This document shows, piece by piece, positions 36,201 to 45,200 of a stretch of 64,000 nucleotides of DNA. A model generated the notes under the pieces. The model ran no database searches, had not been told where the DNA came from, and saw only the letters and a list, made by a program, of their open reading frames with translations. Source of the stretch: Pterois miles (taxonomy: Eukaryota; Chordata; Actinopteri; Perciformes; Scorpaenidae); contig CAMQGK010000341.1 of assembly GCA_947000775.1 (NCBI GenBank), positions 11,635,001-11,699,000 on the forward strand, in the 5' to 3' direction. How positions within the stretch are numbered: the first letter of the stretch is position 1; every line of letters begins with the position of its first letter. A program made the translations under genes and the position numbers.

Positions 36201-36704
36201 TCGGAGCTTTGAATACCTTCGAATAACTTCGAATATTTCTCATCGAAACATCGAAGCCCAAAAAAAAAAGTACTGGGGACAACCCTAACTCAAGCACTGT
36301 TTAGCATATTTTGTGCTGTCTGTACAAAGCAAGCATTTCTTGAGGCCCTTGAAGGTGTAAACAAGATTGCCAAGTGTCCCAGATTGGCTGGGACGCTCAC
36401 AGAATACATCCTGGTCTCCTTTTACCACAAGCTGCAAACCAACACTTGTTAAAACCTTTTCAAAGGATGCCATCACAGCTGACTTGTTTTAGTTAGCAAG
36501 GTAAACTGGTCTGTAATGTGTGCTTGGGAAAGACATGTCTTTGTTAAAACATTAATTAATTGCCACCTACTGAAAACACATGGCAAAAAAGGAGGCGACT
36601 ATGTAGAGACAATGAGAGCATACTCACCCTCTTTGGAACAGGTCCACATTGTAGAACTTGTGGAGCTCCACAGAGAACTCCACTGTGGCCTGGACTTCAG
36701 TCAT
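21700..36704 (-). CDS. fam135a: fam135a: FAM135A protein, putative lipase-like alpha/beta hydrolase, complete coding region
   Basis: Nineteen coding exons on the minus strand: 36704-36628, 34805-34726, 34059-33920, 32999-32929, 32800-32627, 32358-32232, 30281-30128, 29146-29097, 27195-27040, 26928-26855, 26681-26527, 26411-24467, 24289-24129, 24045-23954, 23447-23350, 23083-22932, 22772-22662, 22573-22460 and 21905-21700. Every junction keeps phase, giving 1378 residues (human about 1515). The start MTEVQATVEFSVELHKFYNV is near-identical to the vertebrate protein as remembered. FAM135 proteins have an N-terminal DUF3657 region and a C-terminal DUF676 hydrolase-like domain; substrate and exact role are not established to my knowledge. 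An untranslated first exon ends at 38816. It is the divergent neighbour of col9a1. Confidence 0.92.
22022..22440. mobile_element. AGGGCTGTC element, copy 3 (degenerate ends)
   Basis: This copy lies in a fam135a intron between the last two coding exons. It has 'aatatttaattgcgattaac', 'aacctcctttgcaacaagct' and 'ggattccttaggttttctag' in the same order as 7113-7806, and ends 'aactttaacagcacta'. The left end is worn ('aaggctgta'). Confidence 0.55.
24381..24416 (-). mobile_element. SINE 3'-tail fragment (very short)
   Basis: The words 'cctttattagtcccac' and 'gtggggaaattca' match the 3' tail of the SINEs at 39694-40043 and 13228-13383. It is next to a (GATAA)n run. Only about 35 bases remain. Confidence 0.5.
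24467..26411 (-). other. fam135a: fam135a large central exon, low-complexity linker
   Basis: A single 1945-base exon encodes about 648 residues between the two folded regions. It is rich in Ser, Gly, Glu and Pro, with no clear domain, and is probably disordered. It begins DRDGPWLGMHNTRAGS and ends RWYECAPTPQMKA, both matching FAM135 landmarks as remembered. An acidic block (EDEDETELEMIENGYYEEGD) lies near its end. Donor is GC|GTGAGT; the joined codon gives KAFIKAKEEMKQLKLPGF. Confidence 0.85.
27196..29096 (-). other. fam135a intron 8, with probable repeat at 28014-28500
   Basis: This intron has no recognised coding exon. From 28014 ('taagggactgtatgtaactt') the sequence resembles the start of a dispersed fish repeat. 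A 17-base A run is at about 28718-28734. The rest is AT-rich. Confidence 0.3.
30580..31680. mobile_element. Probable long inverted-repeat element in fam135a intron 6
   Basis: The left part ('ccatatactgctagaaatgc', 'agtagtatgtagtatgaaac') and the right part ('ggcatactgtagatttt', 'tactagtatagtatgcactt') carry inverted versions of a tagtatgc-type motif about 1 kb apart. The interior is richer in GC and has a short frame of 60 codons with no recognised family. Boundaries and class are uncertain. Confidence 0.35.
33596..33845 (+). repeat. Dispersed repeat with tRNA-like right part
   Basis: It starts 'ggtaaatggacttgcattta' and 'tatatagagcttttc', contains 'gggttaagtgtcttgctcaa', and ends 'gggatcgaacctactgcctt' and 'gacgacctgctctacc'. 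These words belong to a repeat common in teleosts as I recall. It lies in the fam135a intron next to coding exon 3 (33920). Confidence 0.5.
35745..35872. mobile_element. LINE-type 3' tail with (GGAT)n
   Basis: The sequence 'gggataagcggttgacgatg' followed by (gatg)n, preceded by 'gacctgtccagggtgaaccc', is typical of the 3' end of fish LINEs. The reverse complement of its first part matches 53231-53262. It is in fam135a intron 1. Confidence 0.5.
35921..36287. mobile_element. Short inverted-repeat element, hAT-like (TAGGGCTGAC...GACAACCCTAA)
   Basis: Ends are imperfect inverted repeats. Inside are 'ccaaatcaatatttgaatg' near the left and a run of 'tcgaatacttcgaa'-type text near the right. The same words flank the composite in tarbp1 intron 2, so both are one family. 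Confidence 0.55.
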
Positions 36705-36712
36705 CTTGGTCT

Positions 36713-38815
36713 CTAAAGGCAGAGGTGCCTTACATCATCTGGGATACACCTGTAGGCCTACAGGTTAAAGTACTCAAATTAGGACTCTTTTTAAAAATGA
36801 TCTCGGCTAAAGCAAACAGGTTTTTGTAAATCTTTCTTTCACCCTATACAAAGCACAGTATTTCCACGAGAGCCATGTTGGTGGAAAGACAAGACTAAGA
36901 CTAAAATGATCCCTAAAGTAACACAAAGCTGAGGCCAAGTCTTATTATCTTCAAAAAGATCAAGTTTAATAATATGAAAGACTTAGATGAGTGTTAACTT
37001 TTAAGGGAAAGTATTACTGAGGAATCAAGCCTATCTGTCCACTGGGCCCAGTTGGTTAACAACCCTGACAAGTATAGCATTAGTATGATAGGACAAGGGA
37101 AAATACTACGAATAACATTGTAAAAATAGGCCTGAAATGCAAGATCACTAATTAGTAGTGTTATTAATAAACACAGAGATCCTTGTCACTTAATGCAATC
37201 ATTTTTAGCTCAGGGTTTATTTAGACCTATTAAAGAAAAGGCCATGTAGTTGTTTTTGGCTTTAGTTGGGGCAAAATAAAACTGGCGAAAACAATCATAC
37301 AGACGGCCCCTAAATTATTCATGTAATGAAATGAATAAATCATCCACTGGGAGACAACAGTTCATTGTGTTCATGCCAGCGAAAACCAATATGTGATAGA
37401 AACGGTTATCATGAATTTGACCTGGTTGACACAGATGCCTGATGCAGAGCAAATCGTACCAGGTTATGTTAATATCCAAATGTGCATCCCTTCCTGGAAG
37501 AAGTGATGTTAAAGCTGCCAGCTAAAAACAAAATTAAACTGGGCACGTGGGACACAGAGGACATACGAGGACACCATGAATAAATTGGCTGTCCCTGATG
37601 CATTTATGTTTTAAATTAGGTGTTAATTCCCTACGCTCAAACCTCAAAATAGCCACTTTACTCTTGCTTTACAGAAATTGACAATAATTATTAGTTTGAC
37701 AGACAATTCAGCCACTCAGTCATATGAATCAAGCAACCAAGTACAATTTGTACCAAGCTAAATTATTCATTCATATCAAAGCAGTGACAGCTGCTTTTGT
37801 TGAGCCTGCTTTGTAAGTAAAGCGCTAGGTGTACAATAATGGCATGGAAGGAAGGGGGGAAAAGTCATTGTTCAACCTGAACAATGGACAAACAGTTCTC
37901 CGGTTTCTAATGCAGTAATGTTTACACAGTTTACACAAACAAGTCTAATGTGAGGTAATCCAAAGGAGTAAATTTACATTTAGGGTTAACATTACAGATT
38001 TGTGATCCTAAAAAGGTCCAGTGTTGAGTTTAGGGGTCGTCAGAGCAACTGGTTTATCGGGTTCAGTCTTAGATCATTGTCTGAACATGTAACACTACTA
38101 TTATGTAACATCTATTAATATGGATAATATAAAAAAGGGGTAAATAAAGGCGTTGACTGGAATGCTGAAATGTCGCTGCCATTAAACCAACTGAACTGTC
38201 AATGCGGATGAAACGTTTGTTCATACATTTACAATTAATACAAAAGTGTAATATGGAAAAAGGCACAAAATGCGACCACAATGCATCATTTGCCAAATCA
38301 AACTCTGGCAATTACTGATAAGGAAATGTAAAATTCAAATCAACCTACCTCGGAGAAAGCAAAATAAAAAGCTAGTCTTATTAAAAATACAAATGACGAG
38401 GCCTCTTAACATACATCGTCTTTCTTCTTTAAAAAAAGGGGAACCTTTAAGTCACCAGCTAACACCCCAAACTGATGCAGACCAGTTTAGAAACAGCTGT
38501 TAAAGTTATGACTTAGCTGCATGGTTTTCATGCTATTACCAGAGTGAGTGAGGTGGTAAACGTCCCTGGCTAGTGGGCACAATCTCGGCAAGGGTATCTT
38601 TTGGGTTACAGGTGGGAAGCTATAACAACATTTTACCAAGGGCCCACAAAAGGTCGAGGACGATACGACAAAACACATAACATAACACAGTTAAACAGAA
38701 CTGAGAAAAGACTAGCCAGTTAGCTAACGGTAACAGTTAGCGTAACATTAGCCACCCACCGAACAGTTGTCACCGGGTCTAACATTAGCCGCAAAGGCAA
38801 GCTAACGCTACTCAC
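36713..38815 (-). other. fam135a intron 1
   Basis: This 2.1 kb intron separates the untranslated first exon (from 38816 up) from the exon with the start codon. It holds no recognised exon or RNA gene; composition is moderately AT-rich, becoming CpG-richer toward 38700. Confidence 0.45.
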
Positions 38816-39140
38816 CATTGCGTTGGCAAGCTAACATTAGCTAGCTAACCAACGTTAGCTCCAGTTTCAGTCCTCTCGTCGTCCTTTCGTTGTGAGTTGC
38901 AGACAGAAAGCACTACCGTGTTGACTATTTCACTTCCTAGTCTGGCTAACGTTGTAGGAGAAACGCCCTTGAAACGGTACACAGAGTAGACTGGCCATGT
39001 ACCCCTCTGGACAGTGCTGCTGGCTAGCCATCGAGCTAACTGTGCTCAATCTGAAGAGCTGACAGCACCAGCGAGCGCTGCTCCACCTGCACGCTTACGA
39101 ACATTTAACTGCGCGTTACTGCACTTACCAGAAGCGCAGT
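38700..39140 (-). promoter_or_regulatory. fam135a: fam135a promoter and untranslated exon 1
   Basis: On the minus strand a good donor (CAATG|GTGAGTAGCG) lies at 38814-38815, so exon 1 runs up from 38816. The region has repeated 'gctaac/gttagc' words and CpG-rich text such as 'gtcctctcgtcgtcctttcg' at 38869-38888. The start site is probably between 38880 and 39000. Confidence 0.5.
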
Positions 39141-39190
39141 TGACGCACATAAAAAAAAATGGAACATTGACGAGTTGGATACATCTAATG

Positions 39191-39194
<4 letters not shown>

Positions 39195-39241
<47 letters not shown>

Positions 39242-39324
39242 AATTATTAGCAAATTTTATTATCTACATTTACAGCTAGAATTCCTCTTCTTCTTCTTCT
39301 GATTTTATCATAATAATTATATGC

Positions 39325-39397
<73 letters not shown>

Positions 39398-39402
39398 AAT
39401 CT

Positions 39403-39444
<42 letters not shown>

Positions 39445-39720
39445 GTAGTAGTAGTAGTAGTTTATTTTAGTAGTAGTAGTATTTTAGTAGTAGTAGTAGT
39501 TTATTTTAGCAATTGTAATATAATTATAGCTGTAATAATAATGTAATGTTCATATTTTATTATTGTAATTCTGTTATAATCATAGCTATGATAATAATAA
39601 TAATACTTATTCTTCTTCTTATTGCATTTTATTATAATAACTGTATAGCAATGATAAAAATAAATAATAATACTTATTATTATTATTAATATTAGAAGAA
39701 GAAGAAGAAGATAGTGCTTT
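39195..39720. repeat. Cluster of trinucleotide microsatellites
   Basis: In order: (CTA)n at 39195-39241, a TTC run at about 39285-39299, (AAT)n at 39328-39363, (ATC)n to about 39397, (ATT)n to about 39443, (AGT)n to about 39472, then mixed AAT/ATT with TTC, ending with (GAA)n at 39694-39710. Together with AGT repeats at 40047-40205 it makes about 1 kb of shifting triplet repeats. Confidence 0.9.
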
Positions 39721-40043
39721 ATTAGTCCCACGAGGGGAAATTCAATTTTTTCACCCTGTTGTTAACTTATACACGGTACATGCAGACCCGAACACACACA
39801 TGCACAAACATGCAGTAATGGAGAGATGTCAGAGTGATGGGGCTGCTCCTAACAAGCGCCCCGAGCAGTTGGGGGTTTGGTGCCTTGCTCAGGGGCACCT
39901 CGGCAGTGCCCAAGAGGTAAACTGGCACCTCTCCAGCTACCAGTTCACACTCAGTTCTTGGTCCATGGCGGGACTTGAACCGGTGACCCTCCGGTTCCCA
40001 AGCCAACTCCCTACAGACTGAGCTACTGCCTACTGCCACCGCC
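39694..40043 (-). mobile_element. tRNA-derived SINE, full length, minus orientation
   Basis: Read on the minus strand it begins GGCGGTGGCAG, has a box A-like TAGCTCAGTCTGTAGGG and a box B-like GGTTCAAGTCC (plus strand 'ggacttgaacc' at 39972-39982). A body with 'ggtgccagtttacctcttgg' follows, and the 3' tail GGGACTAATAAAG ends in a (TTC)n repeat. The near-identical copy at 57282-57625 is in the other orientation. Confidence 0.85.
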
Positions 40044-40046
40044 TAT

Positions 40047-40205
40047 TAGTAGTAGTAGTTGTAGTGGTAGTAGTAGTAGTCATAGTAATAGTAGTGGTAG
40101 TAGTAATAGTACTATAATAGTAGTAGTAGTAGTCATAGTAATAGTAATAGTAGTAATAGTACTATAGTAGTAGTAGTAGTAGTAGTAGTACTATAGCAGT
40201 AGTAG
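40047..40205. repeat. (AGT)n-rich microsatellite
   Basis: Imperfect AGT/AAT triplet runs with scattered 'catagtaatag' and 'actatag' interruptions. It directly follows the SINE. Confidence 0.85.
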
Positions 40206-41040
40206 AAGAACTTGTAATAATAATTATAATAATAACAGTAATAATAATAATAGCTTACGTTTTAAGGTGTGTATGTCTACACAAAGGCCTACTATAGTTG
40301 GCTTAACTTGCCAACCAAAGTGGAAATAAGTGCTGTTCATGTCCAGGAAGCTATTTGTCCTTTGAAACAAGTGACAGCAGGATATGAGGAGGAAATGTGA
40401 GGGAGAGACATTAATGTAAGATCAGCAGTTTCATTTCTTATTTCCATGCACTAACTTTTCCAAACTCTTCTCTTTCCAAAACAAATTTTCTGTAAAACAT
40501 CATGAAAGCTGGGTTTCCTGCTAATAAACATAATGCATGTCAGTGGATTCTGGATGTTATCACTACAATTAAAAAGTCCTACAAATTATTTCAGGCATCG
40601 CCTTCTTAAAAAAGAATGAGGTTTTTGTTTTTCAGTCTCTTGGTCTGCCAGAGCAAACATAACTCAGATTGCTTCTTAGTCAGCGTCTCTTGATTTTCAG
40701 TTTGGACTCCACTGGATACAATGCTGTGTGGATACTGTGCAGCCATAGAGATCACTGACAATGTAGACCCCAAAAGTGCTGTGCAAATAAAGCCACTGCA
40801 GGGTAATATTGTCTGTTTCAAAGCTAATGTACTTTGTGGTGCACAATCAGGAAAATAGAACTACAATACTGCAGTTGTGTGCATAAAGAAACATTAAATC
40901 TTAAGGTGGGTGCAGTAAAACTCCAGTGGCATGTGAAGTTGACACTGTGGAGACTGTTGACTCACTCCCCCAAATAAATGACAACAGTGAAGCCTATAAG
41001 AGACCCCTCACTGTGACCTGAAGTTTTTCACTCCTGCTGA
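40206..41040 (+). promoter_or_regulatory. col9a1: Upstream region and TATA-like box of the col9a1 long form
   Basis: A TATA-like TATAAG is at 40995-41000 (context cctataagaga), about 120 bases before the col9a1 start codon. A transcript starting near 41025 would have a short 5'UTR. No coding exon is seen in 40206-40990. The mouse and human long form is driven by SOX9 in cartilage; I could not assign specific SOX sites by eye. Confidence 0.4.
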
Positions 41041-41118
41041 GGGAGCAACTCTCCAGGGTTTTGTTCTGTAGAAACATCCAGCAGCAGGTGTTTTTTCATT
41101 TCCAGATCAAGCTATGAA

Positions 41119-42132
41119 ATGGATGGAGTCAAAAGGTAAACATTTCATATAATAGTGACCTTAATATGATATTATAATTATATAATTGATGCCAATACTG
41201 TCTGGCAGTTTTAATGCCACAATGACTGCCATAATGCAGACAAATAACTCCAACTGCATGTTAAGGTTAAGGTTTTTATTTCTGTTTGCATTCCAGAAAT
41301 GTCCTTCTGTACTCACTGTGCTGCTGCTATTTGATCCCACAATATCTTTGCACAGGACTTCATTCTCAGTGTAAGTAGTCTTCTGCACTGCAAGGTGCAA
41401 CTGGTGAGATAACGGCGACAGAAAGGAGGCAAAATAATGTGAACGTTTCATATAAAAACACCTCTCAACATTAAAGTGACAAAATTACCATAAGCAGTTT
41501 CTGTGTGCTTGGCTTGTGTTGTGGCATATGTTGCTCCTTGACATATTGAATAATTGGGCTGTTTTTCGTTCATGCATATGCAATGAGGTCTGTGGAGCTC
41601 TGTTAGCTGTTTCATGTTGCAGATCTCTTTTATAGCTGACAAAAGCACTTATTTTATGACCATACTTTCTTTTTCACGAGGCGTTTACATTATTTTTTTC
41701 TCTGCTGCTCTTATCTATATTTTATGACATACTGTATATCCTGTGTAGGTATGTGTAGCAGCACTAACACTGCTGCGTTAGAGAGTCCAGCTGTGAGCCT
41801 GTATATAGATTCAATTGTGCATTAAATGATAATACCCAATACACTGATAAATCCAGTACTGACAGGGCATCATGACATTACAGTATCAACCCTGAGTCAT
41901 GTGAACAGTGTCAGATGCTTAATACAGTGCTGGCATCCTGCATTTATCAATTGTGAGCTACGTGAAGTATTTATTCAGACATGATAAAGACCTTTAACTT
42001 CCTGTCCAGATGTGTAAAACAGGCAAATCTAGAGTGTAAGTGTTAAAGAGGAAACCACAAACATCCAGAGATAGCCTAATATTTATTCAAGGCAGTGGCA
42101 CAGCTCTCCAAACACTGAGCTTTTATTCCCTA

Positions 42133-42203
<71 letters not shown>

Positions 42204-45200
42204 TGACTACTAACGGGCTGCTTTCTGTTTCCATCTTGCAGCTGTGAGATTTTCATCTCAAGTTGGTATTCACATGGAGCAGCAGTCCGTGTGCCCTCAG
42301 ATCAGCGTCGGGGAGGATCATTTCCCAGGTGGATTCACAAAAACTAAGCACAGTTTGCTTTTTTTTATTTGCTTGACATTTGCCCTGCCTGCACAAGAAA
42401 AGCTTGTTTCTGGAACTGTTTGAGATCATCCAGTTATACCATAGCTTGGAAAAAAAAACTGACACAAACTTGACACAAACTGGTCTCCAAATAATCACAA
42501 TAACAATATTTAAAGAAAAAATTAAATAAATATGATTTAAACATTTTTTTTTATAAAACAGTCACTCTATCCTGACAGTAGTGCATGAGACAGGTAATCT
42601 GAAAAAAAAAAAAAATCATGTGCCTCTGTGTCCTCCGGTGCTCCTAATGGCATCTGCAGGATTTCACAGACCAGAGGAAAACAACCAATCAGAGTCACTC
42701 GCCAACTTGCCTCTAATGCCTATTTCTCATCTCAGTTGTTTTAAGCTGTCTCTGTTGAATAAACAGCCAATAGAAATGCTCTCTGTCTCTGAAATGACTA
42801 TATTTGGCCAAAGTCTCATTGGCCAAGCATATATTTTTTTAAAATCCTGAAAACAGAGCCAAGAGGAGGTGCAGAAGTCTAGTTTTCTCTCAGAACACTT
42901 GAATAACAATAAGCTGAAAGGCTATTGTGAAATTTTACCCAGGGATGCCCCAAAATATTCTGCCTACTGCAGGTTTAAAGTGTAGGTTCTTCATTATAGA
43001 GTAAGATCATGACCTGTAAGATGACTTTGCGCTCTTTCACCCCTGTACCTTTAGGGTTTTATATTATGTCCCAGTTCCACATTGCTGAGCTGGCGAGAAG
43101 GGGCATTGTTAAAAAGGTCACAGGATCATCTCCTCAGCATTTTGCTTATCAAATAGGCCCAGCATTCAACTTCAGGATCAACACAAGGTAAGCTCCAGAG
43201 TGCATGTGAGTGAATACTGATCCCTAGTGGTTAAGAGCAGGTATAACATCGGTATTTACCCTGTCCATGGTCCTGAACATAAAAAATTGGCCTCACCTGT
43301 GAAATACAACTGAAAAAGATACCACACAAATATGACATTTTATATGAGGAATTACATGATGGTCAACATTATAAACAGGACAATAGCAGATGATACAGTG
43401 CAATTTCATTCCAGACAACATACATCCTCATTGGTATTCAATAATAATAGTCCATCCTTTACGTTTCAGATCAGCTTATCCACTGGGACTACCGGAGGAG
43501 TTTGTGTTTGTGGCCGTGCTGCGCATGAGTGGCAGCGCCATCAATAAAAACTGGAATATTTGGCAGATGCAGGGTGTGAATGGCAACGAGCAGCTGTCAG
43601 TCAGACTCAACGGGGAGTCTCAGTCAGTGGAGTTCACCTTCACAGCGCTGGACGCAGGGAGGCAGACTGTTGCTTTCAGCTCCCTGGCTTCTCTCTTTAA
43701 TGATCAGTGGCACAAAGTCCTGCTGCATGTCAACAGGCGCTCCGTCGTCCTGTTCGTGGACTGTGTCATGGTCGGTTCCCAGAATATACCGCCCCGACAA
43801 ACAGTCAGTCTGGACGGCTTCACGTTGGTAGGAAAGCTCAAGGACAACCCAGCGGTGGCAATCCCGGTACGTCTGTTAAAGCACTGAGTACAGCTTTTGC
43901 AACTGAAGCAAGAACAATATATTTCTGACATTGTTGAAGTTAAACCACAGTTGCTTTACTAAAGTTCACTCACTTTGACAGCCACACTCCTGCACTTCCT
44001 CATCTTGAGGCGGCAGACTGGGCGCTGGTGGAAAGCAATCCTTTTTTTCCCAAACACTTCCAAAATATCCATTTCATGACACTTGAAATGTTAACATCAA
44101 GTGGATACGAAAGCTTTATTACAATTTTACAAATAGAAACATTTGTCCTTTCTTCTTGATGTGATGCCTATAAATTCGTCATACTTAAGGTTTAGGCTGC
44201 AAGCAACATGTAGAATGAACTTATAATACATGATGAATTGTGAGAACTTTCATCAGTGTTACATGTTTTCTGATTAACTTATAATTATTTAATTGTTTAC
44301 CATTATTTAAAGAAACCTCAATTTTACATTAAAGTGTTGGCCTCCATTTGTGTATGTACTGTTGATTAATCATCCACGTGCGCCAAACTTCCTAATTTAG
44401 TACATTTTGAGGTGAACAGGAACACCTTGCGCAGTATAAGAAGTGGCATTTAAACATTAAACTACTTACAGGTTATTGCATTATACCCATCATTATACAT
44501 GTAGGGAGAGGAGTTTCTATTTATAGGTTGACATACAAACGCATGGGAATCCATGCATTTTCTCACCCTCCTGTTTGGTTTGTCTGTGACAATGTTCAGT
44601 AGCTGCAGTCTGCTTGGCTCCATTCAGGCTTTACCGACAAATATGTGGAATTTGTTGCAGGTTCTGGTGAAAAATATACGAGCTGTGTACAGGTCAAACC
44701 ATACCAGCGTGCAGTACCACGTACTGTAGCTCAGGTGCATGGCTTCCAAAGATTCAGGCATGTGCGCAATTACGCACGGAAACACGCTCTAAATCGAATT
44801 CATGTATACCTTGTATAACCACAGTTCTAATAACCTAATAACATAATACAAGCGTTTAAGGCCCAAGCTCATCGATAATGAGTCTCAGTCTGAAACTAAT
44901 TTATCGTGCAAACAGCCTGCAGAGAATCCAGAGTCCGGGGCTTTTGTTAATGAAACAGCCTCTTGCTCTTGGGACGCAGTGACGCTGTTGGACTGTAGAG
45001 CAGCTTGTTCCACGATTACGGGGCAGGATTGTGGGTATCTGTCATTGTGATATTGTACTAATGCATTGTTTTACTTCATGTATTTATCAAGTTTGAACTC
45101 CAGTCAATGCTGATCCACTGCGACGTGACGCGAGCCCGGACAGAGGCTTGTTATGACCTCCCAGCCAGGACGTTGGTAAGAAAAATAAATGAATGAGTCA

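Larger units (their letters stand above)
26527..36712 (-). other. fam135a: fam135a N-terminal exons (DUF3657-like region)
   Basis: Coding exons 1-11 encode about residues 1-419. Recognisable stretches are FYQIRAGLKVPPRVPHKVET, KTFQILYKNEEVVVNDVLLF, VMMLLDEKK, FQLFLDLYFTDGDY, VNVMFDYFHLSV-like text (here INVMFDYFHLSVISVAIHAS), RPVKTTWLNRNAP, EQLDLEARLAELCEQVK and [20 protein letters not shown]. Exon 11's acceptor was chosen as TTTAAATCAG before 26681, because only that choice keeps frame and gives ELHAHSHQQM, parallel to the human ELHAQSHLQM. Coding exon 1 has an untranslated start: its acceptor TTTAG lies above 36712, eight bases before the ATG. Confidence 0.85.

Noticed and set aside
36285..36476. 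Minus-strand 63-codon frame just below fam135a coding exon 1
   Set aside because: It has no continuity of phase with the neighbouring fam135a exons and no resemblance to FAM135; the exon order is complete without it.
39766..40043. Possible tRNA gene at 39.97-40.02 kb
   Set aside because: The A and B boxes belong to a SINE. No complete cloverleaf is present, and the same unit recurs at 57282.
40616..40692. Frame MRFLFFSLLVCQSKH as a possible col9a1 first exon
   Set aside because: Signal-like, but no donor in the needed phase lies within it before the stop. The two-exon signal peptide at 41119-41370 joins correctly.
41186..41374. Signal peptide starting MLRLRFLFLFAFQKCPSVL in the 41.2 kb frame
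   Set aside because: It looks like a signal peptide, but its frame ends in phase 2 at the GTAAGT donor and would not join exon 3 correctly. The frame from ATG 41119 through the same exon joins in phase 1 and is preferred.
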